Below, one piece after another: positions 43,774-52,930 of a stretch of DNA of 64,000 bases. Each line of letters begins with the position of its first letter. Position 1 is the first letter of the stretch. Below the pieces are notes generated by a model. The model saw nothing but the letters and a program-made list of their open reading frames with translations. It ran no database searches and was not told the DNA's origin. This stretch comes from Paracoccus sp. N5. Its GTDB lineage: Bacteria; Pseudomonadota; Alphaproteobacteria; Rhodobacterales; Rhodobacteraceae. The stretch spans positions 1,241,001-1,305,000 of the forward strand of contig NZ_AQUO01000001.1 in assembly GCF_000371965.1 (NCBI RefSeq). Reading direction: 5' to 3'. Made by a program: the position numbers and the translations under genes.

Positions 43774-46700
43774 CAGACAATCACTTTCTTGCCCGCGCCG
43801 ATCTCGGCCAGCAGGGTCTTTTTCATCTCATCAATGTAGCGGGTCACATCGTCCTCATCTTCGAGATAGGTTTTCGCGAAGGAGACGGTAATCGAGTGGG
43901 CCCTGATATATTGCGGCTTTGTCGGTGCTGGCGGAACATATGGCTTGGCCTGAGCTGCGGCCACGCCACCTGCGGGTTGGGGCTGCGGCGCGGGCGCCGG
44001 TGCAGGCGTTAGTTCGGCGATCCGCGTCAACGTGTCAGCCAAAAGGTTAGATCGCACCTCTGTCGCCCGATGGCGCAAGGCTGGGATCAGGGTTTGCGAG
44101 GCGACGTTGGATTTCTGCGCGGCAAGCTCATCGCGGATACGCGTCTGCTGCTCTGGCGGGAGCGCACGGAATTCCGAGGTCTGGGCCGCTTTTACGGCCA
44201 CCTCTTCGATCGCCGCGATAACGGCGTTACGCTCTGTCAGAACCGTCTGTTCAATACGCTCCTTCAGAGCGTAGAAATCTGCCTTCAGTTCCTGAATTGC
44301 CGTCCCCTTGAAGCACTGCGGATCGGCCAGCGCCTGTCGCAACGCATCAGCGGCAGAATTATCAACAAATGTGACGTTCTGATCCTGCGCCATCAGAAAA
44401 GCGCGCACCTCATCATAGATGCCCTTCTGCGGTCCGGACATGAAACTGCGAATTTTGTCGAGGATCTCCTCCTTGGCATCCAGCAGCTGATCTTCCTGCC
44501 CGACGGGGCCAGTAATGAACCATGTCGCCGATTGGTCGCGCATGCTGTCGAGCAGGGTCCGCAGCGGATCGAGGGCAGCGATGAAGGGATAGCCCGTCGC
44601 CTGCCGGCCAAGAGTTTCCAGTTCGCTGATCAGCTTGCGCAACTGCACCTGCCACTCCGCCCCCAAGCTACGGGCGTCATTGCCCGAGGCGGGCAGATCA
44701 AACAGCGCCTGAAACAGTTCGCGAGATTTGCGGATCTGGGGAGCGGTGAACTCGATCTGCGGCGAGAGCAGGATATTGCCAAGGGCATGGCTGTTGCGCA
44801 GCTGCTGCACCAGCGCATCCCCTTCCAGCAGAGTGCTGTCAGCCCGCGCCTCAAGTTTGCCGCGGGCAACAAGGCTTGCGGTCAGGCACAGCACCGCGAT
44901 GGAAGGCCAGCCATAGGGTTTTGCGCCGAACTTCTCGACCAGAGCCTTGACTGAGACCCGGGTTCCAAGACGCATCTGGGCCTGAGCGTGATTCAGCACG
45001 TCCTGCTCGGCTTCGGTCAGACCGCTGCCTTCACCGCCGAAAAGCCCACCATCGACACGGCCGGCGCGTCCAAGATCGGCTTCGGTGTAAGTAGCGCCGC
45101 GCAGGACAGGCAGGCTGGTATAGACCTTGTCCACCAAGACCTGGAAACCTTTGACCAGCCGTTCCTGCGGATCTTCGCCACCGATTTCCAACTCGGCCCC
45201 CCGCACGAAAAGACGTGCATCCGCGATCAGAGTGCGCAGACGCTGCACCAGCTCTTTTTCACGGCGTGTATTCTGATCACGCTTCTCCGCGATGATACGA
45301 TCACGTCCGGGCTGGGCGTCGCCGCTGGTGACCTGACGCGCAAACTTTACGGTCTGGAGCCACAGTACGAGATCGCGTGTAAAACGCACATCGCGCCCGA
45401 GCAGGACAACCATCTCATCGCTTGCCATGCTGTTCGAACGAACCACATCCGGTGCGTCGGAATCGTCGCTGAACGGCGAGATGATATTGACGGAAAGTTC
45501 ATGTTCCCGGTTCAGGCTGTGGCCGTCAAGCTTGCGGGTGAAAGCGTAATCGACGCCCGTGCCGGCATGCTTGATCTTGCCGTGACGGAGGATCGCGCCG
45601 AACGCCAGTTCATCTAGCTGCCGTTCTATCTCGGCGGGATCGACGGCGATTGCCTTGATCTCGGCCTCGACGTCCTTTTCCTCATTGGTGAGGAATTCAT
45701 AGACCTCGCCGTTGCGCTGGATCAGCGTCTGGCGCTCCAGAAGAGACAAAGCCTCTTCGATATTGCGACGCTGCTCCGTCTGGTCCGCCTCGAACCGGGA
45801 CTGCAGGAGGATCGATATGTTGCGGGCAGTCGGTTTGAATTCCTTGACGTATTTGACAAGGAACAACACCTTCAGCACCCGCACGGCAAAATCATCGCCA
45901 AGGTTCTTTTCAGCCAGTTGGATTGACTGCTGAACCGATGATTTCAGGGCGGTGCGAATCCCCTCAAACATCAGGTCAAAGGTCGCCAGCCCCCCAACCG
46001 GCGTGTCGGCCAGCTTTTTGGCCACCTCCTGAAACACCCCCAGCATAGAGCGTTCGCCGACCGAACTGTGCTTGCCCTCAAAGGCGTTATGCTGCGAGAG
46101 GCCCATGATCGCGCGCTGGAACAGGTCATACTGGTAGTTCGGGAACGGATAGCTCGCGACGAACTGGTCTTTTCCTGAGAAGTTCTTGAACTTGAAAGAG
46201 TTATCGCCAAAATCGAACAAAGTGCGCAGGTTGTTTTCCTCCGCATCGTAAAGATTGCCAAGGGTAATTTTGCCCGCCTCGGTCTTGGCCAGAAGGCGGC
46301 GCTGAATAACTTCGGCCACATCCTGAGAATTTAGCGGCATCCGGTTGGCGAAGCGTGCCTGGATCTTTGAGAAGTCGTTCTCCTGCTGCGCCGTCAGATC
46401 CCCGATTACCGAACCCATGTCCTGCTGGGCGGTGACAACAATCCAGGCCTGCCCCTTGCATTTCGTGTTCAGGCTTTCGGCAATGGTCTGCAGGTTCGTC
46501 ATCAGTTTGACGTTGTCGGCGATATACTGCCCCACCTCATCGACGAAGAAGTTCAGCCGGAACTTCGGCCCCTGCGCATCGATCCACGACTTCACCATAT
46601 TGGCGAAATCCTCGATCGAAACCTTCGTATCCTTACGATACTGGCCAAGAATATCCTTGACCTCATCGCCCGTGACGTCGGCAAAGGCGGCGGCAATGTG

Positions 46701-47306
46701 CTTGCCTTCCATCAGAGCCTGTTCGCGCCCGCGCTCCCAAGGCTTTCCGGAAGACTGCGCAAAGGCCGCCTTGAAGGCATCGAGCTTGCCTCGACTGTCC
46801 AGATCACGCTCGAACTGCGCGATATGCGGGAGCTTGCCATAGTAGCCGCACATCTCGTCAAAGACCTTCTGGAAGACCGCGAGGAGCGCATCGACATCCG
46901 CCTTCGAGATCACATCCGCCTTCTGGTCGATATTGAACAAGACCGACCTAGACGGAATCGAGACTGCCTTGCGCAAGGCTCCCGCCAACATCGGGTCCCC
47001 TGCGAGCTTGCGTTCGAAGATTTCGACGGGACGCTGCCCTTCGACCTCGTCATTCTCCAGCAGAAGGGCGAGCATCTTCAGCAGGTGAGACTTACCTGAC
47101 CCGAAGAAGCCAGAAATCCACACGCCGTTCGCGGTATCATAATTGTTGTAGGCGTCGAGGAATTGCTCCAGCCGAGCGCCGATCTCATTGGTGATGACAT
47201 ATTCATCGAGCTCGGTCAGGAGGCTGGCCTTGTCGTCAGCCTTGATCACCCCATCGATCGAACGGTCGACCGGCTTGGCAAAGATATCACGTAGAAGAGT
47301 AGCCAT
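43773..47306 (-). CDS. brxC: BREX ATPase BrxC
   Basis: An 1177-residue P-loop protein. The Walker A motif GFFGSGKS is at 66-73, near the N-terminus as in other BrxC/PglY proteins, followed by the long helical body. A Pro/Ala/Gln-rich linker (APAPAPQPQPAGGVAAAQ) precedes the last 70 residues. The ATG at 47306 is three bases after the brxB stop. Needed for both methylation and exclusion in type 1 BREX. Confidence 0.96.
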   Translation of the reverse strand: MATLLRDIFAKPVDRSIDGVIKADDKASLLTELDEYVITNEIGARLEQFLDAYNNYDTANGVWISGFFGSGKSHLLKMLALLLENDEVEGQRPVEIFERKLAGDPMLAGALRKAVSIPSRSVLFNIDQKADVISKADVDALLAVFQKVFDEMCGYYGKLPHIAQFERDLDSRGKLDAFKAAFAQSSGKPWERGREQALMEGKHIAAAFADVTGDEVKDILGQYRKDTKVSIEDFANMVKSWIDAQGPKFRLNFFVDEVGQYIADNVKLMTNLQTIAESLNTKCKGQAWIVVTAQQDMGSVIGDLTAQQENDFSKIQARFANRMPLNSQDVAEVIQRRLLAKTEAGKITLGNLYDAEENNLRTLFDFGDNSFKFKNFSGKDQFVASYPFPNYQYDLFQRAIMGLSQHNAFEGKHSSVGERSMLGVFQEVAKKLADTPVGGLATFDLMFEGIRTALKSSVQQSIQLAEKNLGDDFAVRVLKVLFLVKYVKEFKPTARNISILLQSRFEADQTEQRRNIEEALSLLERQTLIQRNGEVYEFLTNEEKDVEAEIKAIAVDPAEIERQLDELAFGAILRHGKIKHAGTGVDYAFTRKLDGHSLNREHELSVNIISPFSDDSDAPDVVRSNSMASDEMVVLLGRDVRFTRDLVLWLQTVKFARQVTSGDAQPGRDRIIAEKRDQNTRREKELVQRLRTLIADARLFVRGAELEIGGEDPQERLVKGFQVLVDKVYTSLPVLRGATYTEADLGRAGRVDGGLFGGEGSGLTEAEQDVLNHAQAQMRLGTRVSVKALVEKFGAKPYGWPSIAVLCLTASLVARGKLEARADSTLLEGDALVQQLRNSHALGNILLSPQIEFTAPQIRKSRELFQALFDLPASGNDARSLGAEWQVQLRKLISELETLGRQATGYPFIAALDPLRTLLDSMRDQSATWFITGPVGQEDQLLDAKEEILDKIRSFMSGPQKGIYDEVRAFLMAQDQNVTFVDNSAADALRQALADPQCFKGTAIQELKADFYALKERIEQTVLTERNAVIAAIEEVAVKAAQTSEFRALPPEQQTRIRDELAAQKSNVASQTLIPALRHRATEVRSNLLADTLTRIAELTPAPAPAPQPQPAGGVAAAQAKPYVPPAPTKPQYIRAHSITVSFAKTYLEDEDDVTRYIDEMKKTLLAEIGAGKKVIV

Positions 47307-47309
47307 CGG

Positions 47310-47918
47310 TCAGACCTCGTAATTCATGATATTGAACGCGCGGTAGTATTTGTCGTCATGCAGCAAGCCGAACAGTTCCAGCGATGCTCCTGTCGCCAAC
47401 GCGTGCGTGTATTTCCCCGGAAAGAACATGACCGTCGGGCGGTCTTTCGCGGTGCTTTGCAGGTTGTTGAGTACGTTGTGCGACCGCAGGTAGGGGTAAA
47501 CTTCGCCTACGCCTGACAGGAAGATCACGTCGTGCGGGACTTCTTCAATGCGCCGCCCAATCTCTGGAATGAGGTGCGCCTGCGGGTCCAGAACGCCCTG
47601 TAACAGCTCCTTGAGCTCCGCCTTTTCCGTTTCGGCTTCAACCTCAAGGATCTGCTCGAAGATTCCCCGGTCTTCGAGGATCCTGAGCGAAAGGTCATAG
47701 AGATCGATATCGAGGACGCGCACACCAGCGTGGCCCAGCCGGGCGATCAGATCCTCGCGATCCTCGCCCAGGCTCAGTCCGTCTTCGGCATCAAAGGCGC
47801 AGATGAAAAAGGGAACCTCGTTTCCCAACCCTTGCTTTTGCAGGAACCGTTTACTGGAAATCACTTTGAACAGGCGCTCGGCGCGGAAGCGCCGATCAGC
47901 TTTGGTTCTCACAATCAC
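47310..47918 (-). CDS. brxB: BREX protein BrxB (DUF1788)
   Basis: A 202-residue DUF1788 protein of the usual length. The features seen are FLSGVGEVYPYLRSHNVLNNLQ and TVMFFPGKYTHALATGASLELFGLLHDDKYYRAFNI at the C-terminus, typical for the family. Overlaps brxA by four bases (ATGA). No enzymatic motif is known; it is thought to be a structural or adaptor subunit. Confidence 0.95.
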   Translation of the reverse strand: MIVRTKADRRFRAERLFKVISSKRFLQKQGLGNEVPFFICAFDAEDGLSLGEDREDLIARLGHAGVRVLDIDLYDLSLRILEDRGIFEQILEVEAETEKAELKELLQGVLDPQAHLIPEIGRRIEEVPHDVIFLSGVGEVYPYLRSHNVLNNLQSTAKDRPTVMFFPGKYTHALATGASLELFGLLHDDKYYRAFNIMNYEV

Positions 47919-48517
47919 CCCCCATTTCCGGGAAAGACCTGCAGATCCGCCGGATTACGTTCCACAATCAGCCGCTTCATGCGCCCCGACAACCAAACCG
48001 GCTGAATTCTACCCTCAATGCTGAGCAGTCCCGCCTCACGCAAAATCCGAAACAAGACCTGACGCAATTTCGCGCAAGTTGATGGCGAAAGCTCCGCAAG
48101 GGTAGGATCAGTTTCGGCTTTCTCCGCGAGAAAACGGTCAAAGACCTCATGGCCCAGATCAAGGCGCCATGATTGGTATCTTTCACTGATTACCTCGACA
48201 GCAAATTCGTGCACGAACCGATAGGTCCGACAGATGGCTAGCCAGATTATCGCTTGCTGCTCGGCGCGGTCAGCTTCCTCCAACAGGTAATGGCGCTCTG
48301 CATCGGAAAGGTGACCTATCCGGTCATACACTTCACGAAGGGCGCGAGTTTGTGAGGCGAGTTTAGGCAAAGAAGACGCGCCCTGGGCAAGCAGACGCTC
48401 ACGGGCACAAGCCCAAGTTTCGCCAGTTCGATATTCTTGGGAAATCGCAAGGCTTTCATTGAGCATCAGACCGCCCACACTGAAGGACATGCGGTATTTC
48501 GATACGGTAGCCATCAT
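47915..48517 (-). CDS. brxA: BREX protein BrxA (DUF1819)
   Basis: A 200-residue DUF1819 protein, beginning KYRMSFSVGGLMLNESLAISQEY as in other BrxA proteins. Family members are small helical DNA-binding proteins (NusB-like fold). The gene starts at 48517 (ATGATG, the second ATG at 48514 is equally possible) and overlaps the regulator stop, so it is translated with brxR. Confidence 0.95.
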   Translation of the reverse strand: MMATVSKYRMSFSVGGLMLNESLAISQEYRTGETWACARERLLAQGASSLPKLASQTRALREVYDRIGHLSDAERHYLLEEADRAEQQAIIWLAICRTYRFVHEFAVEVISERYQSWRLDLGHEVFDRFLAEKAETDPTLAELSPSTCAKLRQVLFRILREAGLLSIEGRIQPVWLSGRMKRLIVERNPADLQVFPGNGG

Positions 48518-49416
48518 CGGGATGCCGTCGCGCTGGCTAGGTCAGCCTCATCGAACTCATGCTGCGCACGGCCAAGGGCCGCTGCAATTTCGTGTTCGTT
48601 AGCTGCAACGATGTGCTGGGTCCGGGAATCACGGGTCCGCGCTCCTTCAAGAAGTCCCAGTCGCTTCAGCACATAAAACAGCATCGCGTAGCGAACAGTT
48701 AGCACAGCCCGCCCGTCAGTCATGTTGTAGTCCGTCGCGACCACTGCCTGCTGGCCGGCCGACAACTCGGGATGTGGCACAATGATGATGTCGAAGGTTT
48801 CTTGCCACAGCCTGTCCTGGGCAGCCCGAGCGCCCGGCTCACCAAATTCACCGTGACCAAGGACGCGTGACAGCAGGAAATCCTTGAACCTTTCCGCTTC
48901 ATGACACCAAGCGCGAACGTGCCAACGCAGGCCATCAAAGCCAAAAGCGTGGGGGGTAATGCGCCGCCAAGCAGGATCAGGGCGATCACGGCTCATGGAT
49001 TGATAGTGAAGGACGAGCGATCGCTCTTCACGCACTGCCGTCAGAACTGAACGCAGAACTTCGGTATCGATCTTACGGCGCAAAGTAAGCGCGATATCCA
49101 TGTCAGGCGGGATGGAAAGCCAGTTTGAGCCTGACTCTACGAAACCTTCTGCCATCGAGCGCAGCCGCATAAGATAGGCATCCGGATCTGGATCAAGGAA
49201 CACTGGCCGAAAATTCGGCCCTGCCACGTAGCGACGAGCGCTTTTGTCGTAGACCGCGTTCAGCGGCGCCCGCTCCTGATAATGGGTCAAATCCTTTGAC
49301 GCCTGCGGAACCGAAACGCCAAACGTATCGATCAGGTCAGAGCGATTAACGCCCCCCTCCCAGAACAGACGAAATTCGATGAACTCCAGTCGCCTCTCGA
49401 CACCCCATTTCAACAT
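48514..49416 (-). CDS. brxR: WYL-domain regulator of the BREX operon
   Basis: A 300-residue regulator with an N-terminal winged helix (RRLEFIEFRLFWEGGVNRSDLIDTFGVSVPQASKDLTHYQ), a WYL ligand-sensing domain (VLHYQSMSRDRP...WRRITPHAFGFDGLRWHVRAWC) and a WCX C-terminal part. Proteins of this type repress BREX and other defence operons. ATG 49416 is preferred: the likely -10 box lies at 49441-49446, too close to the alternative GTG at 49437. It heads the operon and overlaps brxA, so it probably controls its own transcription with the whole system. Confidence 0.9.
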   Translation of the reverse strand: MLKWGVERRLEFIEFRLFWEGGVNRSDLIDTFGVSVPQASKDLTHYQERAPLNAVYDKSARRYVAGPNFRPVFLDPDPDAYLMRLRSMAEGFVESGSNWLSIPPDMDIALTLRRKIDTEVLRSVLTAVREERSLVLHYQSMSRDRPDPAWRRITPHAFGFDGLRWHVRAWCHEAERFKDFLLSRVLGHGEFGEPGARAAQDRLWQETFDIIIVPHPELSAGQQAVVATDYNMTDGRAVLTVRYAMLFYVLKRLGLLEGARTRDSRTQHIVAANEHEIAAALGRAQHEFDEADLASATASR

Positions 49417-49440
49417 TGTTCGTCCCGCCGCTCTCACGAG

Positions 49441-49468
49441 GATATAAAATATATGGACACCCCTACAA
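49441..49468 (-). promoter_or_regulatory. Probable promoter of the BREX operon
   Basis: On the minus strand, TTGTAG (49463-49468) and TATATC (49441-49446) are spaced by 16 bases, inside a strongly AT-rich stretch (TATATTTTATATCC) unlike the GC-rich surroundings. It is the only good promoter candidate before the seven-gene operon. Confidence 0.4.
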
Positions 49469-49525
49469 TACCCGCATACTTTCTATTCCTTCATGCATCC
49501 CCTTGTCAAGTCTGGGGGAGACCTG

Positions 49526-49615
49526 ATGCGAGTTATTCACACAGCAGACCGGCACATCGGCCAGACCCTGAGTGGCTGCTCGCGCGATTATGAGCATCAG
49601 GTCTTCTGTGATTGC
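49526..49615 (+). pseudogene. sbcD: sbcD fragment (N-terminus of the exonuclease subunit)
   Basis: MRVIHTADRHIGQTLSG then CSRDYEHQVF matches the first 30 residues of SbcD-type nucleases, where the metal-binding motif is normally DWH; here the tryptophan is arginine. The match ends at about 49615 and a stop is reached at 49768 in unrelated sequence. GGGGGAG lies before the ATG. It marks a break point at the left end of the BREX block; the remainder of sbcD is not in the window. Confidence 0.65.
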
Positions 49616-49950
49616 TACAGAGGGCGTAGATTGTTACCCCCTAGGCGTCCAACGCTACGTCCTGGCGATCCGATCGGGGCACGAACTGCTCGTATTCCCG
49701 ATAACATGGCGAAACGCCCTTCGCCCCATATTATCGATCTTTGTAAAACGCCTCTGTTCGCCCCGTGAGGCCCGCCAAGCGGGGGAAAAGACTGACAGGG
49801 CATGACCGGAGATCCTGCCGCCTGAGAGGCTGAGAGCAAACAAACTACTTTTATTCCGACACCGAATGATGCCGGGCAGCCTGTCTGTGGCGGCTCGGAA
49901 ACCGCTACGATAAACGGCTGCCCCCCAGCCAGAGCGCCGCTCCTGCCAGG
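49616..49950. other. Gene-free junction between BREX and the island
   Basis: About 335 bases with no supportable gene on either strand. It contains the region where the sbcD fragment loses identity and is the likely left junction area of the integrated island. I see no convincing long repeat of the right-end host sequence here. Confidence 0.5.
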
Positions 49951-51822
49951 CTATCCACCCTCAATCCTCTGCCGGTCGAGGCGATAGACCCGTGCCCTGT
50001 CCGGATCGACATGCCGGGGCAGGCGATACTGATACGACCTCTGCTCACCACCCGGAACCAGCAGACCCGCATCGCCCAGCAGCTTCACCGCCAGGCCTGC
50101 CGGCATGCCGGAGGCGATGTCCATCCGGAACGCATCGATGCCGAGATAGATCCAGCGCTCATCACACCAGCCGATGGCATCCGGATCCGGCTCGGCTCCC
50201 GGCGGGCACAAGCGGTGGCGGTTGCGGCGCAAGTATCCGGCCAGACGTTCCGCCATGGCCTCGGCAGTCGACGGCGGACGCGCCGCATGGGCCCTGTGCC
50301 AGATCACCGCGATCTCGACGAGGGCGTCGGTCGCCATGCCCTTCCGCCAGGGCAGGACGCCGAGCCGGCTGCCGATTTCGCCAGCCGCAGCGATCAGGGC
50401 CAGACGGTTCAGAACCCGCAGCACCGGCCCCTCTTTGGCATTCCCAGGCAGCCCGATCGCCACCAGCATCTTGCTGCGCAGGCGCGAGATCATCGGGCGC
50501 AGGGTCTCCTTCATCAGGTCATGTTGTGCGATGATCCTGTCCACGAATGCCGGCAGGACATGCCCATAATGTTCCCTGGCAGCATTCTGGAGCGTCTCGG
50601 CGAAGGCGTGGCCCGAGCCATGTCCATGCAACGTCTTGAAGAGGCCGAACGGCCACGACGGTGCAGGAACATCAATCAGCCGGACGCCGATCCCTTCGGG
50701 CATCTGGATCCCGGCAGCAGCCAGGATCCGCTCAATCGGTTTCTCCGAGGTCGAGAGCAGGACGGTTTCCCAGCGCGCCGTCGCTTCCATGATCAGTTTG
50801 TGGTTGCCGCGCCCCCGGCCCGTACCATTGCCGATCATGTAGATGGCCTCGATGATCGCGGGCGAAGGTCGGGCCGGGAATTCATCCAGCATCAGGACGC
50901 CGTCATGGGCCAGGCGGCATGCGAGTTCCAGCGCCGTATTAGTGGCGTTCCAGCGGTCAAGTTTGGGCGGACCGATGCAGCTCTGCGCAGTGATCAGGGC
51001 GGTGGTCTTTCCCGAACTGGTCGAGGCGTGGAAATTCAGTCCAAGCGTCTCGATCCCCGCATGTTTCAACAGCGGACCCGCCAGCACTGCAGAAATGGCG
51101 CAGATCAACGCCGGATTGCCGACGGCCAGACGACCGACGGTGTCTTTCCAGCCGTCCAGCGAACCCGAGGACGGTACGGCGCTGCGGGCATGGATCAACT
51201 CGACGGTCTCACCACGCAGCGGTTCCGCCGAGAGCAGCTTGCCGTCCGGCAGCAGATAGGCGGGTTCCGCATCCGTCCCCGCCATCCAGCCGGGACGCGT
51301 GACCGACAGGATCCGGGCCTCCACCGGCCAGCGGCGGATCAGGTCGATGATGTCATTGCGGTTGCCCTCGATCGCCAGGCCCGCCGAGATCAGCTGCGCA
51401 CAGACGATGCGCGGCTTGCCGAGGATATCGGCCTCGGGGATGGTTTCCCGACGCAAATTTCCATCGCGATCGAGAAAGCAAACCCGGCGGCTCCAGTTCC
51501 TGCCGCTGTCATCGCGGGTCAAGGCTTCGACGCGCAGAGGTCCGCACATCGGCACCCATTCATCGTCGATACCGCCATAGCCCAGCATCTGTTCACGCGG
51601 AAGATGGGTCCAGAACGGGGGCAATTCCTGACGCATGGCGACCAGGAAGGCGGCGATTTCCGGATCGTGATGAAGAGCGCGCAACCGGGCCTCGGACGTC
51701 TCCTCAGCGGCATCATCCGGCAGAATGGTCTGTCCGGCATCGGTGGGGGCGGGCGGGGTTTCGGGAAGCGCGCTGTGCTGCTGTGCGTCGATAGGGTTAT
51801 TGTCCGGCATCGTTTTTTCCAT
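49951..51822 (-). CDS. DUF927-type P-loop helicase/primase-associated protein
   Basis: A 623-residue protein. Residues 100-420 show the DUF927 pattern: FLDRDGNLRRETIP, SVTRPGWMAG, LLPDGKLL, then the P-loop FHASTSSGKTT near 265-273, LMLDEFPARPSP (Walker B) and LLSTSEKPIERIL (sensor). Members occur in plasmids, phages and integrative elements and resemble replicative helicases, so it may drive replication or maintenance of the excised island. The C-terminal 150 residues look like a winged-helix-rich tail. It is transcribed towards the BREX block and away from the rest of the island. Start 51822; an internal ATG at 51810 is possible. Confidence 0.82.
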   Translation of the reverse strand: MEKTMPDNNPIDAQQHSALPETPPAPTDAGQTILPDDAAEETSEARLRALHHDPEIAAFLVAMRQELPPFWTHLPREQMLGYGGIDDEWVPMCGPLRVEALTRDDSGRNWSRRVCFLDRDGNLRRETIPEADILGKPRIVCAQLISAGLAIEGNRNDIIDLIRRWPVEARILSVTRPGWMAGTDAEPAYLLPDGKLLSAEPLRGETVELIHARSAVPSSGSLDGWKDTVGRLAVGNPALICAISAVLAGPLLKHAGIETLGLNFHASTSSGKTTALITAQSCIGPPKLDRWNATNTALELACRLAHDGVLMLDEFPARPSPAIIEAIYMIGNGTGRGRGNHKLIMEATARWETVLLSTSEKPIERILAAAGIQMPEGIGVRLIDVPAPSWPFGLFKTLHGHGSGHAFAETLQNAAREHYGHVLPAFVDRIIAQHDLMKETLRPMISRLRSKMLVAIGLPGNAKEGPVLRVLNRLALIAAAGEIGSRLGVLPWRKGMATDALVEIAVIWHRAHAARPPSTAEAMAERLAGYLRRNRHRLCPPGAEPDPDAIGWCDERWIYLGIDAFRMDIASGMPAGLAVKLLGDAGLLVPGGEQRSYQYRLPRHVDPDRARVYRLDRQRIEGG

Positions 51823-51998
51823 GCAAGGCGCGGGGTTGCGCCATCCCCATCATGATGTGCCGGGTCGGCATGCAAGTCAGCGGCAGGGATGCGCGATATT
51901 GTGGACAATGGCACCAGATGCCCGAATTTTGGGGATAACCCGGATGGGAACGGACAATGATCCGATGGAGAAGGAAGCGGCAGACCCCACACATGCGG

Positions 51999-52016
51999 AA
52001 AATCCGGATAAATCGC
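51999..52016. repeat. Island repeat with ATCCGGAT core, copy 1
   Basis: AAAATCCGGATAAATCGC. A second copy with one mismatch lies at 58769-58786. The core ATCCGGAT is palindromic. Confidence 0.55.
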
Positions 52017-52037
52017 CCATGCCCATCTGCCGGTCCG

Positions 52038-52140
52038 TTGGATTTGTTGGACCATTGGACCGGACCGAGCACTACAAGGCTGCGCAGGTTGAAGCCCGCG
52101 GTGCGGCGGCTGTCCAACAGTCCAACCGGTCCGGCGGACC
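52038..52140. repeat. Cluster of TTGGAC / GTCCAA repeats
   Basis: TTGGATTTGTTGGACC and ATTGGACCGGACC occur at 52038-52067, and the inverted forms GTCCAACAGTCCAACC and GGTCCGGCGGACC at 52112-52140. They form inverted arms around about 45 bases and lie 215-320 bases upstream of the DUF927 gene. They may be binding sites of an island regulator or initiator. Confidence 0.45.
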
Positions 52141-52635
52141 AAAACAAAGAGAGGCCTTGAACCGGTGTCAGGCGGGAGTCCCCCGCAGCACCGCCTTGCC
52201 TGCCCTACGCAAGATTATGGAAGCCCTGTTGCCATTCAGGCCACCATCATTGCCAGGAACTCGCCAAGGCATTGTGCGTGATCCGCGCCGATTTGGTCAG
52301 GCCGCCGCAAGCTGATCCTACGATCCGCTGTCAGGTCGCACCGGGGGTTCAACGCATTCCCTCTTGACGAGTTTGGGCCACAATTCCTGATCTTGGCAAT
52401 CTCGGCATCGCAGAACGGATGTCTCATCCTTTTCCCAGTTCAGGTGACACCGCCCGAATGAAGGATAACCTGAACCCATTCCGATGATCTGGGACACTCT
52501 GAAGACACCCGTCAGGGAACCCGTTTGACCCGGGACGCACTGGCGCCATCTGATCGCCTGCCCGGATTGACGAACCTATTGTGGGTTGCCCGCTGATCTC
52601 AGGCTTCAACAATCCAACCGCGACGTCCGCACCCT

Positions 52636-52815
52636 TCAATCTCCCGGGCCTGTCATCTCCAGCCACTGGGCCAGTGCGCGTCGGATCATCTCGGGCCGCG
52701 TTGGCAGATCCCTCTCATCACGACGTCGATTGTCTATCGCTTCTATCAGTTCGCGAGGAAGCCGAAGATTGACCGCCTCCGAATCCACAGGAGGGCGTCC
52801 GCGTTTTTTTTCCAT
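52636..52815 (-). CDS. Small ribbon-helix-helix DNA-binding protein
   Basis: A 59-residue protein: MEKKRGRPPVDSEAVNLRLP, then RELIEAIDNRRRDERDLPTR and PEMIRRALAQWLEM. The AVNLRLPRELIEAIDNRR strand-helix and the PEMIRRALAQWL helix are the Arc/CopG/MetJ ribbon-helix-helix layout; the basic KKRGRPP arm resembles an AT-hook. It should bind DNA as a dimer or tetramer. It is divergent from the gene at 52931, with a good promoter in between, so it probably represses one or both. The A8 run after the ATG (K codons) is a possible slippage site. Confidence 0.85.
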   Translation of the reverse strand: MEKKRGRPPVDSEAVNLRLPRELIEAIDNRRRDERDLPTRPEMIRRALAQWLEMTGPGD

Positions 52816-52831
52816 TTTCCCGAATCTATGC

Positions 52832-52861
52832 TTGATTTACGGTTTAATGGTGTCATATAAT
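52832..52861 (+). promoter_or_regulatory. Sigma-70 promoter for the 52931 gene
   Basis: TTGATT (52832-52837) and a perfect TATAAT (52856-52861) are 18 bases apart, in an AT-rich patch between the ribbon-helix-helix gene and the next gene. The transcript would start near 52868, about 60 bases before the ATG. Confidence 0.7.
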
Positions 52862-52930
52862 GCAGGCACAGGCAAGGGCTCCTACCCCCTTGCCCGGCCC
52901 TAACCACAACTGATCCTCAGGAGATCACTC

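Larger units (their letters stand above)
51823..52635. other. Long intergenic region with repeats upstream of the DUF927 gene
   Basis: About 810 bases with no gene that I can support. It contains the AAAATCCGGATAAATCGC repeat (51999-52016) and a cluster of TTGGAC/GTCCAA repeats (52038-52140). The layout, next to a helicase-like gene, would suit a replication or regulatory region. Confidence 0.5.

Noticed and set aside
49493..49768. A 91-codon frame as a complete small gene
   Set aside because: Only the first 30 codons from 49526 resemble SbcD; the rest is unrelated sequence, so a fragment is the better reading.
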